Positions 10,081 through 18,995 of a stretch of DNA of 64,000 nt are shown here, one piece after another. Numbering within the stretch: the stretch's first letter is position 1; each line of letters begins with the position of its first letter. The notes under the pieces were generated by a model. It had not been told where the DNA came from. It saw only the letters and a program-made list of their open reading frames with translations, and did no database searches. The position numbers and the translations under genes were made by a program. Origin of the DNA: a bacterium (GTDB taxonomy: Bacteria; Auribacterota; Tritonobacteria; UBA1439); NCBI GenBank assembly GCA_028716845.1, contig JAQUPF010000007.1:78588-142587 (forward strand), written 5' to 3'.

Positions 10081-10719
10081 ATGAAGAAGGAAATCCATCC
10101 ATCATATGAATCGGCGACGATCACCTGCGCATGCGGCGAGGTGATCCACACCCGGTCGACGAAGCGGGAGATCAAGGTCGGGGTCTGCTCGAAGTGCCAC
10201 CCGTTCTTCACCGGGACGCAGAAGTACCTCGATACGGCGGGGCGGGTGGAGAAGTTCATCCGGAAGTACGCCGAGGCGGGGCGGATGAAGAAGAAGGTCC
10301 GCCGGCGCGCCCCGGAGACGCCGATGAAGAAGGACGAGGGGCGGGGGGAGGCGGCGCCCGTCGAGGCGCCGGCCGCCCCCGAGGTCGCTGAGGAGCCGCG
10401 CGAGGAGGCGGCGCCCGTCGAGGCGCCGGCCGTCCCCGAGGTCGCTGAGGAGCCGCGCGAGGAGGCGGTTTCCGTCGAGGCGCCGGCCGTCCCCGAGGTC
10501 GCTGAGGAGCCGCGCGGGGAGGCGGCCCCCGTCGAGGCGTCGGCCGTCCCCGAGGTCGCTGAGGATCCGCGCGAGGAGGCGGCCCCGGAGGCGCCGGCCG
10601 CCCCCGAGGTCGCTGAGGATCCGCGCGAGGAGGCGGCCCCGGAGGCGCCGATGAAGAAGGACGAGGGGCGGGGGGAGGCGGCCCCGGAGCCGGCGGACGG
10701 CGAGCGGGAGCCCGCGTGA
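10081..10719 (+). CDS. rpmE: Ribosomal protein L31 with a 145-residue repetitive acidic C-terminal tail
   Basis: Residues 1-67 are an ordinary zinc-type (C+) L31: MKKEIHPSY start, four cysteines at 16, 18, 36 and 39, and [20 protein letters not shown]. Normal bacterial L31 stops near residue 70. Here the frame continues to 212 residues. After a basic linker ([10 protein letters not shown]) come five tandem units of 18-19 residues rich in Glu, Ala, Pro and Val (type [15 protein letters not shown]), flanked on both sides by copies of [13 protein letters not shown]. The tail is very acidic and probably disordered; on the ribosome it would extend near the central protuberance and subunit bridge. 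RBS GGGGAGGAG precedes the ATG. The L31 identity is firm; the role of the tail is unknown. Confidence 0.93.
   Translation: MKKEIHPSYESATITCACGEVIHTRSTKREIKVGVCSKCHPFFTGTQKYLDTAGRVEKFIRKYAEAGRMKKKVRRRAPETPMKKDEGRGEAAPVEAPAAPEVAEEPREEAAPVEAPAVPEVAEEPREEAVSVEAPAVPEVAEEPRGEAAPVEASAVPEVAEDPREEAAPEAPAAPEVAEDPREEAAPEAPMKKDEGRGEAAPEPADGEREPA
10348..10629 (+). repeat. 57-bp in-frame tandem repeat array in rpmE
   Basis: Four units of 57 bp and one of 54 bp, encoding the Glu-Ala-Pro-Val repeats of the L31 tail. The copies share long identical stretches (gaggtcgctgaggagccgcg type) and differ mostly by isolated substitutions, pointing to recent duplication or slippage. Copies of the [11 protein letters not shown] coding segment flank the array at about 10324 and 10651. 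Confidence 0.9.
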
Positions 10720-10728
10720 GGAAACGGG

Positions 10729-11838
10729 ATGAAGCGGGAGCATGATTCGGCCGTCGCCGGGCGGCTCGAGGCGCTCGGCCGGCGCCTCGCGGAGGTCGAG
10801 GCGGAGATGAGCGATCCCGCCGTCATCTCCCGTCAGGATCGCTACCGGCTCCTCGCCCGGGAGCACGCCGCGATCAGGGAGGTGCTGTCGCTCGAGGAGC
10901 GCCGCCTGAAGGCGCGGCGGGAGATCGAGGAGTCCGAGCGGCTGCTCGAGGAGGCCGCGGAAGACGGGGATTTCAGGGCCCTCGTCGAGGGGGAGCTGCG
11001 CGCGCTCCGGGAACGGGAGGCCGCGCTCGATGAGGAGCTCACGCTCGCCCTCCTGCCCCGGGGGCGGGACGACGACCGCGGGACGATCGTCGAGATCCGC
11101 GCCGGCACCGGCGGCGGCGAGGCGGCGCTCTTCGTCGCGGACCTGTTCCGGATGTACGCCCGGTACGCGGAGCGGATGGGGTGGGCGGTCGAGACGATGG
11201 ACAGCCACCCGACCGGCATCGGCGGCTTCAAGGAGATCGTCTTCTCCCTCGCCGGCCGCGAGGTCTTTCGCCGCATGAAGTACGAGAGCGGCGTCCACCG
11301 GGTCCAGCGGGTGCCCGCCACGGAGGCGAGCGGGAGGATCCACACCTCCGCCGCCACCGTCGCCGTCCTGCCCGAGGCGGAGGAGGTGGAGGTCGAGCTC
11401 GCGCCCGGCGACATCCGGGTGGACGTCTACCGCTCCTCCGGTCCCGGCGGGCAGAGCGTGAACACGACCGACTCCGCCGTCCGCATCACGCACCTTCCGA
11501 CCGGCCTCGTCGTGACCTGCCAGGACGAGAAATCGCAGCACAAGAACAAGACGAAGGCGATGCGGATCCTGCGGGCGCGCCTCAGGGAGGCGATGGAGGA
11601 GGCGCGGGATGAGCGGCTCTCCACGCTCAGGCGCGCCCAGGTGTCCACCGGCGACCGGAGCGCGAAGATCCGCACCTACAACTTTCCCCAGAACAGGGTG
11701 ACGGATCACCGGGTCGGCCTGACGCTCCACGACCTGCAGGGGGTCATGAACGGCGCGCTCGAGAAGCTGACGGCGGCGCTCATCGAGCGGGACCGCGAGG
11801 AGCGGCTGCGCGCCGCCCGGGAGGATGCGGAGGGGTGA
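10729..11838 (+). CDS. prfA: Peptide chain release factor 1
   Basis: Recognises UAA and UAG stop codons and triggers peptide release. 369 residues, normal length. The codon-recognition tripeptide is PAT (in [14 protein letters not shown]), which marks RF1 rather than RF2, and the catalytic loop is [17 protein letters not shown] with the universal GGQ. The ATG at 10729 follows GAGGAAACGGG, 9 nt after the L31 stop. The stop overlaps prmC (GTGA), coupling the factor to the enzyme that methylates its GGQ glutamine. Confidence 0.97.
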   Translation: MKREHDSAVAGRLEALGRRLAEVEAEMSDPAVISRQDRYRLLAREHAAIREVLSLEERRLKARREIEESERLLEEAAEDGDFRALVEGELRALREREAALDEELTLALLPRGRDDDRGTIVEIRAGTGGGEAALFVADLFRMYARYAERMGWAVETMDSHPTGIGGFKEIVFSLAGREVFRRMKYESGVHRVQRVPATEASGRIHTSAATVAVLPEAEEVEVELAPGDIRVDVYRSSGPGGQSVNTTDSAVRITHLPTGLVVTCQDEKSQHKNKTKAMRILRARLREAMEEARDERLSTLRRAQVSTGDRSAKIRTYNFPQNRVTDHRVGLTLHDLQGVMNGALEKLTAALIERDREERLRAAREDAEG

Positions 11839-12728
11839 CGGAGCCGTCATCGGACCGCCTGATCGATGTGATCAACTGGGGGAGGGATCTCTTCGCCCGC
11901 CGGGGCGTCCCGCACGCCCGCTACACGATCGAGGTCCTCCTCGAGCACATCCTCGCCGCGACGCGGGCGGAGCTCTACTGCGAGCGTGACCGTCGGCTCG
12001 CGCCGGAGGAGCTGCGCCGGGTGCGGGCGCTCGTCCAGAAGCGGCTGCGCCACCGGCCGCTCTGGCACCTCGTCGGTTCGGTCGAATTCTTCGGCGTGCG
12101 GCTCTCGGTGGACGACCGCGTCCTCATCCCGAGGCCGGAGACGGAGATCGTCGTGGAGACCGCGCTCCGCCGCCTCCCCCCGCCGGACGGGAGGGTGCGG
12201 TACGCCGCCGACGTGGGCACCGGCAGCGGCAACATCGCCATCGCCCTCGCCGCGTCCCGCGGCGACCTGTTCATCTACGCCACCGACGTCTCCCCGGCGG
12301 CGCTCGAGGTCGCCGCGGCGAACGCGCGGGCGTGCGGCAGGGACGGCGCCATGAGCTTCGCGCGGGGGGACCTGTTCGGGCCGTTCGAGGGGTGCGGCCC
12401 CGCCCTCTTCGACCTGATCGTCTCGAACCCCCCCTACGTCTCGGAGGAGGAGATGGCGGCCCTCCCGCCGGAGGTCCGGGAACGGGAGCCGCGGCTCGCC
12501 CTCGACGGCGGCGCGGACGGTCTCTCGGTCGTGCGGCGGCTCCTCGCCGGCGCGCCGCGCCTGCTCAAGCCGGGGGGCCTGATCGTCCTCGAGGTCGGGA
12601 GCGGGCAGGCGCCGGTCGTGCGGCGCATGGCGGCGTCGTCGGGGACGTACGCCGGCGTCGAGATCGACAGGGACTACGCCGGCGTCGAGCGGGTCGTCAG
12701 CGCCGAGATCCCCGGCGGGCATGGATAA
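11835..12728 (+). CDS. prmC: Release factor glutamine methyltransferase PrmC
   Basis: SAM-dependent N5-methylation of the glutamine in the GGQ motif of release factors. 297 residues: N-terminal helical domain, then a Rossmann methyltransferase fold with [13 protein letters not shown] (SAM binding) and the substrate-glutamine motif [10 protein letters not shown]. Starts with GTG at 11835, sharing bases with the prfA stop. The last 8 bases overlap the start of murA. Alternative functions are unlikely given the NPPY motif and the position after prfA. Confidence 0.95.
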   Translation: MTEPSSDRLIDVINWGRDLFARRGVPHARYTIEVLLEHILAATRAELYCERDRRLAPEELRRVRALVQKRLRHRPLWHLVGSVEFFGVRLSVDDRVLIPRPETEIVVETALRRLPPPDGRVRYAADVGTGSGNIAIALAASRGDLFIYATDVSPAALEVAAANARACGRDGAMSFARGDLFGPFEGCGPALFDLIVSNPPYVSEEEMAALPPEVREREPRLALDGGADGLSVVRRLLAGAPRLLKPGGLIVLEVGSGQAPVVRRMAASSGTYAGVEIDRDYAGVERVVSAEIPGGHG

Positions 12729-13995
12729 GATCATCATCGGGGGGGGGCGTCGGCTGCGGGGCGAGGTCCGCGTGAGCGGGGCGAAGAACGCCGCGCTCCC
12801 CGTCATGGCGGCGGCGCTCCTCGGCGACGGCCCCACCAGGATCAGGAACATCCCGCGCGTCAGCGACATCGGCACGATGGCCGACATCCTCGCCGCGCTC
12901 GGCGCGCGCGTGGACTTCCCCTCCGCCCACGAGGTCGTGATCGACCCGCGCGGCCTCTCGACCCCCACCGCCCCCTACGAGCTCGTCAGGAAGATGCGCG
13001 CCTCCGTCTGCGTCCTGGGTCCACTCCTCGGCGCGATCGGCGAGGCCCGCATCCCGCTCCCCGGCGGCTGCGCCATCGGCCCGCGCCCGGTCGACCTGCA
13101 CATCAGGGGGATGCGGCGGCTCGGCGCCTCCCTCCGCCTCTCGCACGGCATGATCGTCGCCCGCGGCGGCCGGATGCGGGGCGGCGAGGTGTACCTGGGG
13201 GGGCGCTTCGGCTCGAGCGTCCTGGCCACCGCCAACGTGATGATGGCGGCCGCGAGGGCGCGGGGCATGACCCGGATCGAGGGCGCCGCCTGCGAGCCGG
13301 AGATCATGGACCTCGCGGAGGCGCTGGGCCGGATGGGGGCGCGCATCCGGGGGGCGGGGTCGCACACGATCGTCGTGGAGGGGGTGCGGCGCCTGCGGGG
13401 GGCCGACCACGCCGTGATCCCCGACCGGATCGAGGCCGGCACCTGCATGATCGCCGCGGCCGTCACGGGAGGGGAGGTCATGATCCTCGGCGCGCGCCCC
13501 GACCACCTCCGCGCCGTCATCGAGGCGCTCGAGGAGGCCGGCGCGGCGGTTGCGGTGCGGCGGGGGGGGGTCGCCGTCCGCGGGGGCGGCAGGCGGCGCG
13601 TCGTGGACGTCGCCACCCACCCGTATCCCGGTTTCCCCACGGACCTGCAGGCGCAGATGACCGCCCTCATGACCGTCTCGCCGGGGATCAGCGTGATCAC
13701 GGAGAAGGTGTTCCCGGACCGGTTCCTCCACGTCCCCGAGCTGAACAGGATGGGCGCCCGGATCGCGATCGAGGGATCGAGCGCGATCGTCCGGGGGGTG
13801 CGGGCGCTCAGCGGCGCCCCGGTGATGGCCTCTGACCTCCGGGCGAGCGCCGCCCTCGTCCTCGCGGGGCTGGTGGCGCGCGGGGAGACCGTCATCGACC
13901 GGGTGTACCACCTCGACCGGGGCTACGAGGACATCGAGGGGAAGCTCAGGGCGCTCGGCGCTGACATCGAGCGGACGGCGGGGCGGAAGGCCTGA
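12721..13995 (+). CDS. murA: UDP-N-acetylglucosamine 1-carboxyvinyltransferase MurA
   Basis: First committed step of peptidoglycan synthesis in the cytoplasm: enolpyruvyl transfer from PEP to UDP-GlcNAc. 424 residues, standard length, with SGAKNAALPVMAAALL at the N-terminus, the active-site cysteine loop LPGGCAIGPRPVDLH and the C-terminal DLRASAALVLAGL. The catalytic cysteine is present, so the enzyme should be fosfomycin-sensitive (the natural Asp variant is not seen). It is the last gene of the housekeeping run that begins with polA. Confidence 0.97.
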   Translation: MDKIIIGGGRRLRGEVRVSGAKNAALPVMAAALLGDGPTRIRNIPRVSDIGTMADILAALGARVDFPSAHEVVIDPRGLSTPTAPYELVRKMRASVCVLGPLLGAIGEARIPLPGGCAIGPRPVDLHIRGMRRLGASLRLSHGMIVARGGRMRGGEVYLGGRFGSSVLATANVMMAAARARGMTRIEGAACEPEIMDLAEALGRMGARIRGAGSHTIVVEGVRRLRGADHAVIPDRIEAGTCMIAAAVTGGEVMILGARPDHLRAVIEALEEAGAAVAVRRGGVAVRGGGRRRVVDVATHPYPGFPTDLQAQMTALMTVSPGISVITEKVFPDRFLHVPELNRMGARIAIEGSSAIVRGVRALSGAPVMASDLRASAALVLAGLVARGETVIDRVYHLDRGYEDIEGKLRALGADIERTAGRKA

Positions 13996-14057
13996 GCGGC
14001 CGCCGGCCGGGGGAGGGCGTCATCAAGGTCCGGCATCACATCGTCGCATCGATCGGC

Positions 14058-14456
14058 ATGAGCGGCGCCCTCTGGCTGCTCTTCCGGTCGCTCCCCGTGA
14101 GCCTCTGGTCGCTCGCCGGGGGGACGCTCATCGACGTCGATCACCTGTACGACTATGCCCGCCACCGGCACCGCCCCCCGCTCGCGCGCGCCGACATCCG
14201 GCATTTCTTCGACATCGTGGGCAATGGCAGGCTCGACCGGGTCTTCCTCATCCTGCACTCGTGGGAGGTCGTCGCGGCGGGGCTCATCGGGGGGGCGCTC
14301 CTGCCCGCCGCCGGGGCGGCGATCATCCCGCTCTCATTCGGGATGGCGTTCCACCTGCTGCTCGACGCGGCGGCGAACGGGAAGGCGGTCCTGCGCTACA
14401 GCCTCATCGCGAGGACGGCGCGCCGATTCGACGGCCGGTTCTTCTACGGCAGGTGA
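14058..14456 (+). CDS. Small membrane protein with a DxDH motif, function unknown
   Basis: About 132 residues with hydrophobic stretches near the N-terminus and in the middle (GLIGGALLPAAGAAIIPL) and a conserved-looking GGTLIDVDHLYDYARHRH segment. The DVDH plus later histidines (HSWEV, HLLLDA) recall small putative membrane metal-dependent hydrolases, but I cannot assign a family with confidence. The first ATG in frame is 14058. The frame is open and protein-like upstream to about 14019, where a purine-rich GGGGGAGGG could serve as RBS for a non-ATG start, so the true N-terminus may be about 13 residues longer. It lies 62 nt after murA. Confidence 0.6.
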   Translation: MSGALWLLFRSLPVSLWSLAGGTLIDVDHLYDYARHRHRPPLARADIRHFFDIVGNGRLDRVFLILHSWEVVAAGLIGGALLPAAGAAIIPLSFGMAFHLLLDAAANGKAVLRYSLIARTARRFDGRFFYGR

Positions 14457-14549
14457 AGGGCCGCTGCGGCGGGAGAACGGACCGCGACAATCCGCGGCGG
14501 AAACTCTGTTTCTTCCGGCTTTCCGCCTTGCGCACGCTGCCGTAGTTTG

Positions 14550-14591
14550 GATCCGCGAGGATCCGTAAGAATCCGTGTCAATCCGTGGTGG
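14550..14591. repeat. Partial ATCCGTG-type intergenic repeat
   Basis: Four spaced copies of an atccg-type word (atccgcg, atccgta, aatccgtg, aatccgtggtgg) match one arm of the palindromic repeats at 33.0 and 34.1 kb. No second arm is evident, so this is a half element. Confidence 0.6.
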
Positions 14592-14658
14592 ATTTGTTCT
14601 TTGTATGCGGGCGTTTGGCGATCGACAATTCCGCTGGCCTCGCGGGCGGCGATGAAGA

Positions 14659-14664
14659 TATAAT
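14659..14664 (+). promoter_or_regulatory. -10 box of the tRNA-His promoter
   Basis: Perfect TATAAT, 24 nt before the mature 5' end of tRNA-His. No convincing -35 box at the right distance; TCGACA at 14622 is too far. Confidence 0.55.
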
Positions 14665-14687
14665 GATTCCCCGGATCGTGGACCGGC

Positions 14688-14766
14688 GGTGGATGTAGCT
14701 CAGTCCGGTTAGAGCACCTGGCTGTGGCCCAGGGGGTCGGGGGTTCAAATCCCCTCATCCACCCCA
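14688..14766 (+). tRNA. tRNA-His (anticodon GTG)
   Basis: A complete cloverleaf can be folded by hand: acceptor GTGGATG/CATCCAC, D arm GCTC...GAGC, anticodon stem CCTGG/CCAGG with loop CTGTGGC (anticodon GTG at its centre), and T arm GGGGG-TTCAAAT-CCCCT. The extra G at 14688 faces C73, the G-1:C73 pair that identifies histidine tRNA. CCA is encoded (14764-14766). Confidence 0.97.
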
Positions 14767-14789
14767 TTCCGGGGCGGCGGGGCGCCGTC

Positions 14790-15122
14790 ATGGGGGCGTT
14801 CGAACGGGAGGCGTATCTCGAGTCGTTCAGGGAGGAGGCGTCGCGGCTCGTCGGGTCGCTCGCCGCCGGCGCGGCCGTCCTCGCGCCCGCATCCCCCATG
14901 GCCGACACGCTCCGCAGGATGGCGAGGGAGGCGCACACGCTCCGCGGCTCGGCGGTGATGATGGGGCTCGAGCGGATCGCCCGCGACGCGCGCCTCCTCG
15001 AGGAGGATCTCGAGGCGGCGGTCGAGCGCGGCGGGAGGCCCGGCGGGGAGGAGATCGCCTCGATCAGGGGGCGCCTCGAGGCGGTGCGGGCGGCCGTCGC
15101 CGGCGACGCCGGGGCGCGGTGA
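14790..15122 (+). CDS. Histidine phosphotransfer (HPt) domain protein
   Basis: A single-domain phosphorelay intermediate of about 110 residues. The phosphorylatable histidine sits in AREAHTLRGSAVMMGL, the HPt signature, inside a predicted four-helix bundle; no kinase or receiver domain is attached. The longer frame that opens inside the tRNA is rejected: the ATG at 14790 is the first outside it. The receiver protein follows after 31 nt and is the probable partner; the sensor kinase is not nearby. Confidence 0.85.
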   Translation: MGAFEREAYLESFREEASRLVGSLAAGAAVLAPASPMADTLRRMAREAHTLRGSAVMMGLERIARDARLLEEDLEAAVERGGRPGGEEIASIRGRLEAVRAAVAGDAGAR

Positions 15123-15153
15123 GGCGGGTGGACGATAGGGGGAGGATGGGGCG

Positions 15154-15525
15154 ATGGCAAGGAAGGTGCTCATCATAGAGGACAGCGCGACGGACGCGGC
15201 GATCGTGAAGGATCTCCTCCAGAAGGAGGGGCTCAAGGTCGAGATCGCCGTCTCCGGCAAGGAGGGGATCGAGAAGGCGGTGGCCTCCCACCCCGACCTC
15301 ATCGTGCTCGACCTGATCCTCCCCGACGTGAGCGGCTTCGACGTCTGCGCGCGGCTCAAGAAGGAGGCGAGCCTGCACGACGCGATCGTGGTGGTGCTGA
15401 GCGTCAAGGACAACATCAACGACATCACGAAGGCGTTCCACGTCGGCGCGGACGATTACATCATCAAGCCCCCGCTGCCGGAGCTCCTCATACGGAAGAT
15501 CAAGCTCTACCTTGGCATGCGGTGA
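15154..15525 (+). CDS. Single-domain response regulator (CheY-like)
   Basis: 123 residues, receiver domain only. Acidic pocket in IIEDSAT, phospho-acceptor Asp in [10 protein letters not shown], the Ser/Thr position as VVVLSVKD and the conserved Lys in YIIKPPLPE. No output domain, so it signals by protein contact or passes phosphate to the HPt protein encoded just upstream. RBS GGGGGAGGATGGGG precedes the ATG. A GTG in the next frame overlaps its stop, but trpB2 more likely starts at 15543. Confidence 0.93.
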   Translation: MARKVLIIEDSATDAAIVKDLLQKEGLKVEIAVSGKEGIEKAVASHPDLIVLDLILPDVSGFDVCARLKKEASLHDAIVVVLSVKDNINDITKAFHVGADDYIIKPPLPELLIRKIKLYLGMR

Positions 15526-15542
15526 CGAGGGGGGCGGCCCCG

Positions 15543-16931
15543 ATGCGCGAGCGGACGATCAATCTGAGCGGGAGGGACATCCCCCGGCGGTGGTACAACC
15601 TGGCCGCCGATCTCCCCGCGCCCGCGCCGCCGCTCGGGCCGGACGGCGCGCCGATCACCCCCGACATGCTCGCCCCGGTCTTCCCGATGAACCTCATCGA
15701 GCAGGAGGCGAGCCGCGAGCGGTGGATCGACATCCCCGAGGAGGTCCTCCGGATCCTGCTCCGCTGGCGGCCGACGCCGCTCCGCCGCGCCTGCTACCTG
15801 GAGGAGCGACTGGGGACCCCCGCCCGCATCTACTACAAGGACGAGAGCGTGAGCCCGCCCGGCAGCCACAAGCCGAACACCGCCGTGGCGCAGGCCTGGT
15901 ACAACAGGCAGTTCGGCATCAGGCGCCTCGCGACGGAGACCGGTGCGGGGCAGTGGGGGAGCGCCCTCGCCTTCGCCTGTTCGCTGCTCGGCCTCGAGTG
16001 CAAGGTCTATATGGTGCGGATCTCCTTCGACCAGAAGCCGCTCCGGAAGACGATGATGCGGATCTGGGGGGCGAGGTGCGTCGCGAGCCCGAGCGCCGAG
16101 ACGGAGACCGGCAGGAGGATCCTCGCGGAGACCCCCGACATCCCCGGGAGCCTCGGGATCGCCATCAGCGAGGCGATCGAGGAGGCGGTGGGCGACGCGA
16201 GCGGCGGCACGCGGTACTCGCTCGGGAGCGTGCTCAACCACGTCCTCCTCCACCAGACCGTCATCGGCCTCGAGGCCAGGGAGCAGCTCGCGCTGGCGGG
16301 CGAGCGGCGGCCCGACGTGATCATCGCCTGCGCGGGAGGGGGGAGCAACTTCGCCGGCCTCTCGTTCCCGTTCGTCCGCGACAGGATGGACGGCGCGGAC
16401 ATCGAGATCATCCCGGTCGAGCCCACCGCCTGCCCGACGATGACGCGGGGTCCGTTCGCCTACGACTACGGCGACACGGCGTGCATGACGCCCCTCCTCG
16501 CCATGCACACCCTCGGCCACGGCTTCATGCCGCCCCCGATCCACGCCGGCGGCCTCCGCTACCACGGGCTGGCCCCGCTCGTGAGCCAGACGATCGTGGA
16601 GGGCCTCGCGACGCCGCGGGCGTACCACCAGACGCAGTGCTACGAGTCCGCGATGCTCTGGGCGGCGACCGAGGGGACCATCTGCGCCCCCGAGACGAGC
16701 CACGCGATCGCCGCCGTGATCGAGGAGGCCCGGAAGGCGAAGGAGGAGGGGAGGGAGAAGGTCATCCTCTTCAATTACAGCGGGCACGGCCTCATGGACC
16801 TCGCCGGCTACGACAAGTACCTCTCGGGGGAGCTCGCCGATTATCCGCTCCCGGAGGAGGCGCTGCGGCGCTCCATCGAGGTGATACGGCACCTGCCCCG
16901 CCCCGGGCGCGGGGGACCGGCCGGGCGGTGA
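15543..16931 (+). CDS. Tryptophan synthase beta chain, TrpB2 type
   Basis: PLP-dependent beta-replacement enzyme, 462 residues, longer than TrpB1 (about 400) as expected for TrpB2. The PLP lysine is in [13 protein letters not shown], the catalytic glutamate region is [14 protein letters not shown], and the phosphate loop is [11 protein letters not shown]. TrpB2 enzymes condense serine with indole and often lack a partner alpha subunit; no trpA or other trp gene is here, so a stand-alone indole-salvage role is likely. Start at ATG 15543 with GAGGGGGG upstream; a GTG at 15522 overlapping the receiver stop is the alternative. Confidence 0.92.
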   Translation: MRERTINLSGRDIPRRWYNLAADLPAPAPPLGPDGAPITPDMLAPVFPMNLIEQEASRERWIDIPEEVLRILLRWRPTPLRRACYLEERLGTPARIYYKDESVSPPGSHKPNTAVAQAWYNRQFGIRRLATETGAGQWGSALAFACSLLGLECKVYMVRISFDQKPLRKTMMRIWGARCVASPSAETETGRRILAETPDIPGSLGIAISEAIEEAVGDASGGTRYSLGSVLNHVLLHQTVIGLEAREQLALAGERRPDVIIACAGGGSNFAGLSFPFVRDRMDGADIEIIPVEPTACPTMTRGPFAYDYGDTACMTPLLAMHTLGHGFMPPPIHAGGLRYHGLAPLVSQTIVEGLATPRAYHQTQCYESAMLWAATEGTICAPETSHAIAAVIEEARKAKEEGREKVILFNYSGHGLMDLAGYDKYLSGELADYPLPEEALRRSIEVIRHLPRPGRGGPAGR

Positions 16932-16947
16932 GCCGGACCCCGCACCC

Positions 16948-17667
16948 ATGACCGGACGCGAGGCGCTGCCGTGGGCGGGATTCGCGCTCTTCCTCGCCTT
17001 CGCCCTCTTCGTCTCCTTCCGGCCTTCACCCGATCGGCGCGCGGAGATCCCCTCCCCCGAGAGCGCCCCGGTCGGCGCGGCCGGGCACTTCGACCCGGTC
17101 GAGTACCACACCCGCCGGGCGGACGCCTTCGAGGCGGACGGCTCCCCGGAGGAGGCCGCCGAGGAGTACCGCGCGCTCGTCGAGATGGATCCCGGCAACG
17201 CGATCCTCCGCAGCCACCTCGCCGCCGTCTACTACAAGGCGGGGAACCTGGACGGGGCGGTCGCCGAGCTCAGGGAGGCGCTGCGGCTCAGGCCGGGCAA
17301 CTGGGCCCAGCTCGAGGCGCTCGGCGACCTCCACGCGGAGCGGGGCGAGATCGAACCGGCGCGTGCGGCGTACGTGGAGGCGCTCTGGATCGCCCCGGAG
17401 AACGATCTGGCGCACTACAAGCTCGGGCGGATGCACCAGCTCCTCGGTCGTCACGGGGAGGCGGCCCGCGACTACGCGAGGGCGCTCGAGATCTACCCCG
17501 ATTTCGCGGAGGCGCGGATGGGGCTCGGGCTCTGCGCCGTCGCGGCCGGCGACATCGAGGGGGCGCGCCGGGAGCAGGGGATCCTCGCGGGGCTCGACGC
17601 CGGACTCGCCGCGGCGCTCGGGGAGGCGATATCCTCCGGCCGGGCGGACACCCCGCCTCCCCGGTGA
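16948..17667 (+). CDS. Membrane-anchored TPR protein
   Basis: 239 residues. One N-terminal hydrophobic helix (AGFALFLAFALFVSF) without a clear cleavage site, then a short linker and four to five tetratricopeptide repeats (for example VYYKAGNLDGAVAELREALRL). Probably inner-membrane anchored with the repeats outside the cytoplasm, acting as a scaffold. It is the last + strand gene before the convergent pilin operon; gene-specific function is not evident. Confidence 0.85.
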   Translation: MTGREALPWAGFALFLAFALFVSFRPSPDRRAEIPSPESAPVGAAGHFDPVEYHTRRADAFEADGSPEEAAEEYRALVEMDPGNAILRSHLAAVYYKAGNLDGAVAELREALRLRPGNWAQLEALGDLHAERGEIEPARAAYVEALWIAPENDLAHYKLGRMHQLLGRHGEAARDYARALEIYPDFAEARMGLGLCAVAAGDIEGARREQGILAGLDAGLAAALGEAISSGRADTPPPR

Positions 17668-17672
17668 GGCGG
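17653..17672. terminator. Stem-loop between convergent genes
   Basis: Perfect 7-bp stem CCGCCTC/GAGGCGG with a 6-nt loop, spanning the stop of the TPR gene and reaching within 3 nt of the stop of the convergent pilin-like gene. No T-tract, so a bidirectional terminator is only suggested. Confidence 0.4.
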
Positions 17673-17674
17673 TT

Positions 17675-18994
17675 CTAGACCCTCTTCTCCTGCCAGTAGA
17701 CCACGGAGTGGCCGGGGACCGGTATCTCGAGTTCGCCGAGGGCGTCGTCGTAGTGGTAGCCGCTCCCGCCGCCGCAGTCGACGTTGAGGCCGACGAACGA
17801 GCCGAAGGTCGAGCCGCTCCCCGAGAGATTGACGTTCGCGGAGGGGCCGTAGACGACGCCGTAGAAATCGCTGCCGCCGCTGTAGTCGAGGACGACGGGG
17901 TTCGCCTCCGTCCCCCCCGTGATCCAGAAGCGGAGGTCCGACGGGATGCCGGTCGCGTTCGTGATGCCCTGCCCCGCCAGCGCCACCCTCGCGTCGATGT
18001 AGAAGTCCACCCGCCCGTTGCAGACGATGAGGGTATTGGCGGACGTCTCGATGGCCTTCCCCTTGTAGCCGGTGATGTACACCTGCGCGGGCCCCTCGAT
18101 CGTGAGGACGGAGCTCGCGGAGAGCTTGATCTGGCGGAGCTTGTAGTCGCCGGGGGGGAGCGTGCGGGTCTGCGAGGAGGCCATCGACAGGAGGCCGTCC
18201 GACACGGCGGGGGTCTCGGGATTGCTGTAATAGTCGAGCCCGACGAGCGCGGGCGGGACGGTCACCGGCGGGAGGTCGCGCTCCATGTCATGGCTGATCT
18301 CTCCCGTGACGGTGCCGTTCCCCGTGATGGTTCCGTCCGGGCCGGTGGCGGCGTCGCCGTTGATGACGGGCCCGCCCGAGAGCTCGAGGATGCTGCCGTT
18401 CGTCGCGACGTCGCCGTTCGAACCGACGTTGGCGCCGCCGTAGGGGCCGTTCCGGGAGTCGTAGCTGTCGGTCATGACGCCCCCGTGCAGCTTGACGAAG
18501 TTGTCGCCGAAGAAGACCTCGGAGAACAGTCTTGACTTCCGCGGCGCCGCCCTGACGCGCACGGCCCGCGGCACGACGCCGTCCGCGCCGATCCCCGGCA
18601 CGTATCCGGTGCTCACGATGATCCAGTTGTTCTCGTAGCCGGTGCCCGTCATCTCGTGCGCCTGCACCGCGAAATCGCCGATGACCCCGGCGCCGGCCGC
18701 GGCGAACGACGTCCGCGTGTGCCGGTAGGGATCCGCCTCCGTGCCGCCCCCGTCCCAGGCGCGCATCGCGGCCGTCGCGTCGTCGGCGTTCTCGGGGAGC
18801 GCCCAGACCGCGTAGTCCACGCCCGCCTCGGCGAGGTTGAGGGCGGTGGTGTGCCGGACGGAACGGCGGTTCAGCGCGTACTCCGCGGACGTCATGAGGA
18901 GGAAGACCGCCGAGGCGATGAAGAGGATGCCGCTCAGGATGATCGTCGAGATGAACGCGCTCCCGCGCCGCCGATACCCCGTTCGTGGTTTCAT
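17675..18994 (-). CDS. PilX-like minor pilin with DUF7305-type passenger domain (paralogue 1)
   Basis: 439 residues. The N-terminus has a short basic leader ending RRRG, then a hydrophobic helix (AFISTIILSGILFIASAVFL) and a PilX-like continuation (TTALNLAEAGVDYA), so prepilin peptidase processing is likely, though Glu5 is absent. The rest is beta-rich, with SYDSRNGPYGG, a GDYKLRQIKLS strand and GSGSTFGSFVG followed by YHYDDALG near the end; these also occur in the downstream-encoded paralogue and resemble DUF7305. It is the last gene of the pilin operon, 1 nt after its paralogue. Probably a pilus-tip or pseudopilus component. Confidence 0.8.
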   Translation of the reverse strand: MKPRTGYRRRGSAFISTIILSGILFIASAVFLLMTSAEYALNRRSVRHTTALNLAEAGVDYAVWALPENADDATAAMRAWDGGGTEADPYRHTRTSFAAAGAGVIGDFAVQAHEMTGTGYENNWIIVSTGYVPGIGADGVVPRAVRVRAAPRKSRLFSEVFFGDNFVKLHGGVMTDSYDSRNGPYGGANVGSNGDVATNGSILELSGGPVINGDAATGPDGTITGNGTVTGEISHDMERDLPPVTVPPALVGLDYYSNPETPAVSDGLLSMASSQTRTLPPGDYKLRQIKLSASSVLTIEGPAQVYITGYKGKAIETSANTLIVCNGRVDFYIDARVALAGQGITNATGIPSDLRFWITGGTEANPVVLDYSGGSDFYGVVYGPSANVNLSGSGSTFGSFVGLNVDCGGGSGYHYDDALGELEIPVPGHSVVYWQEKRV

Positions 18995-18995
18995 C

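Larger units (their letters stand above)
14457..14687. other. Intergenic region before tRNA-His
   Basis: Apart from the ATCCGTG repeat block (14550-14591) and the -10 box of the tRNA promoter, I see nothing gene-like in this 231-nt stretch. Confidence 0.6.

Noticed and set aside
14724..14789. Upstream extension of the HPt gene
   Set aside because: It begins inside tRNA-His; the ATG at 14790 is the first outside the tRNA and gives a standard HPt length.
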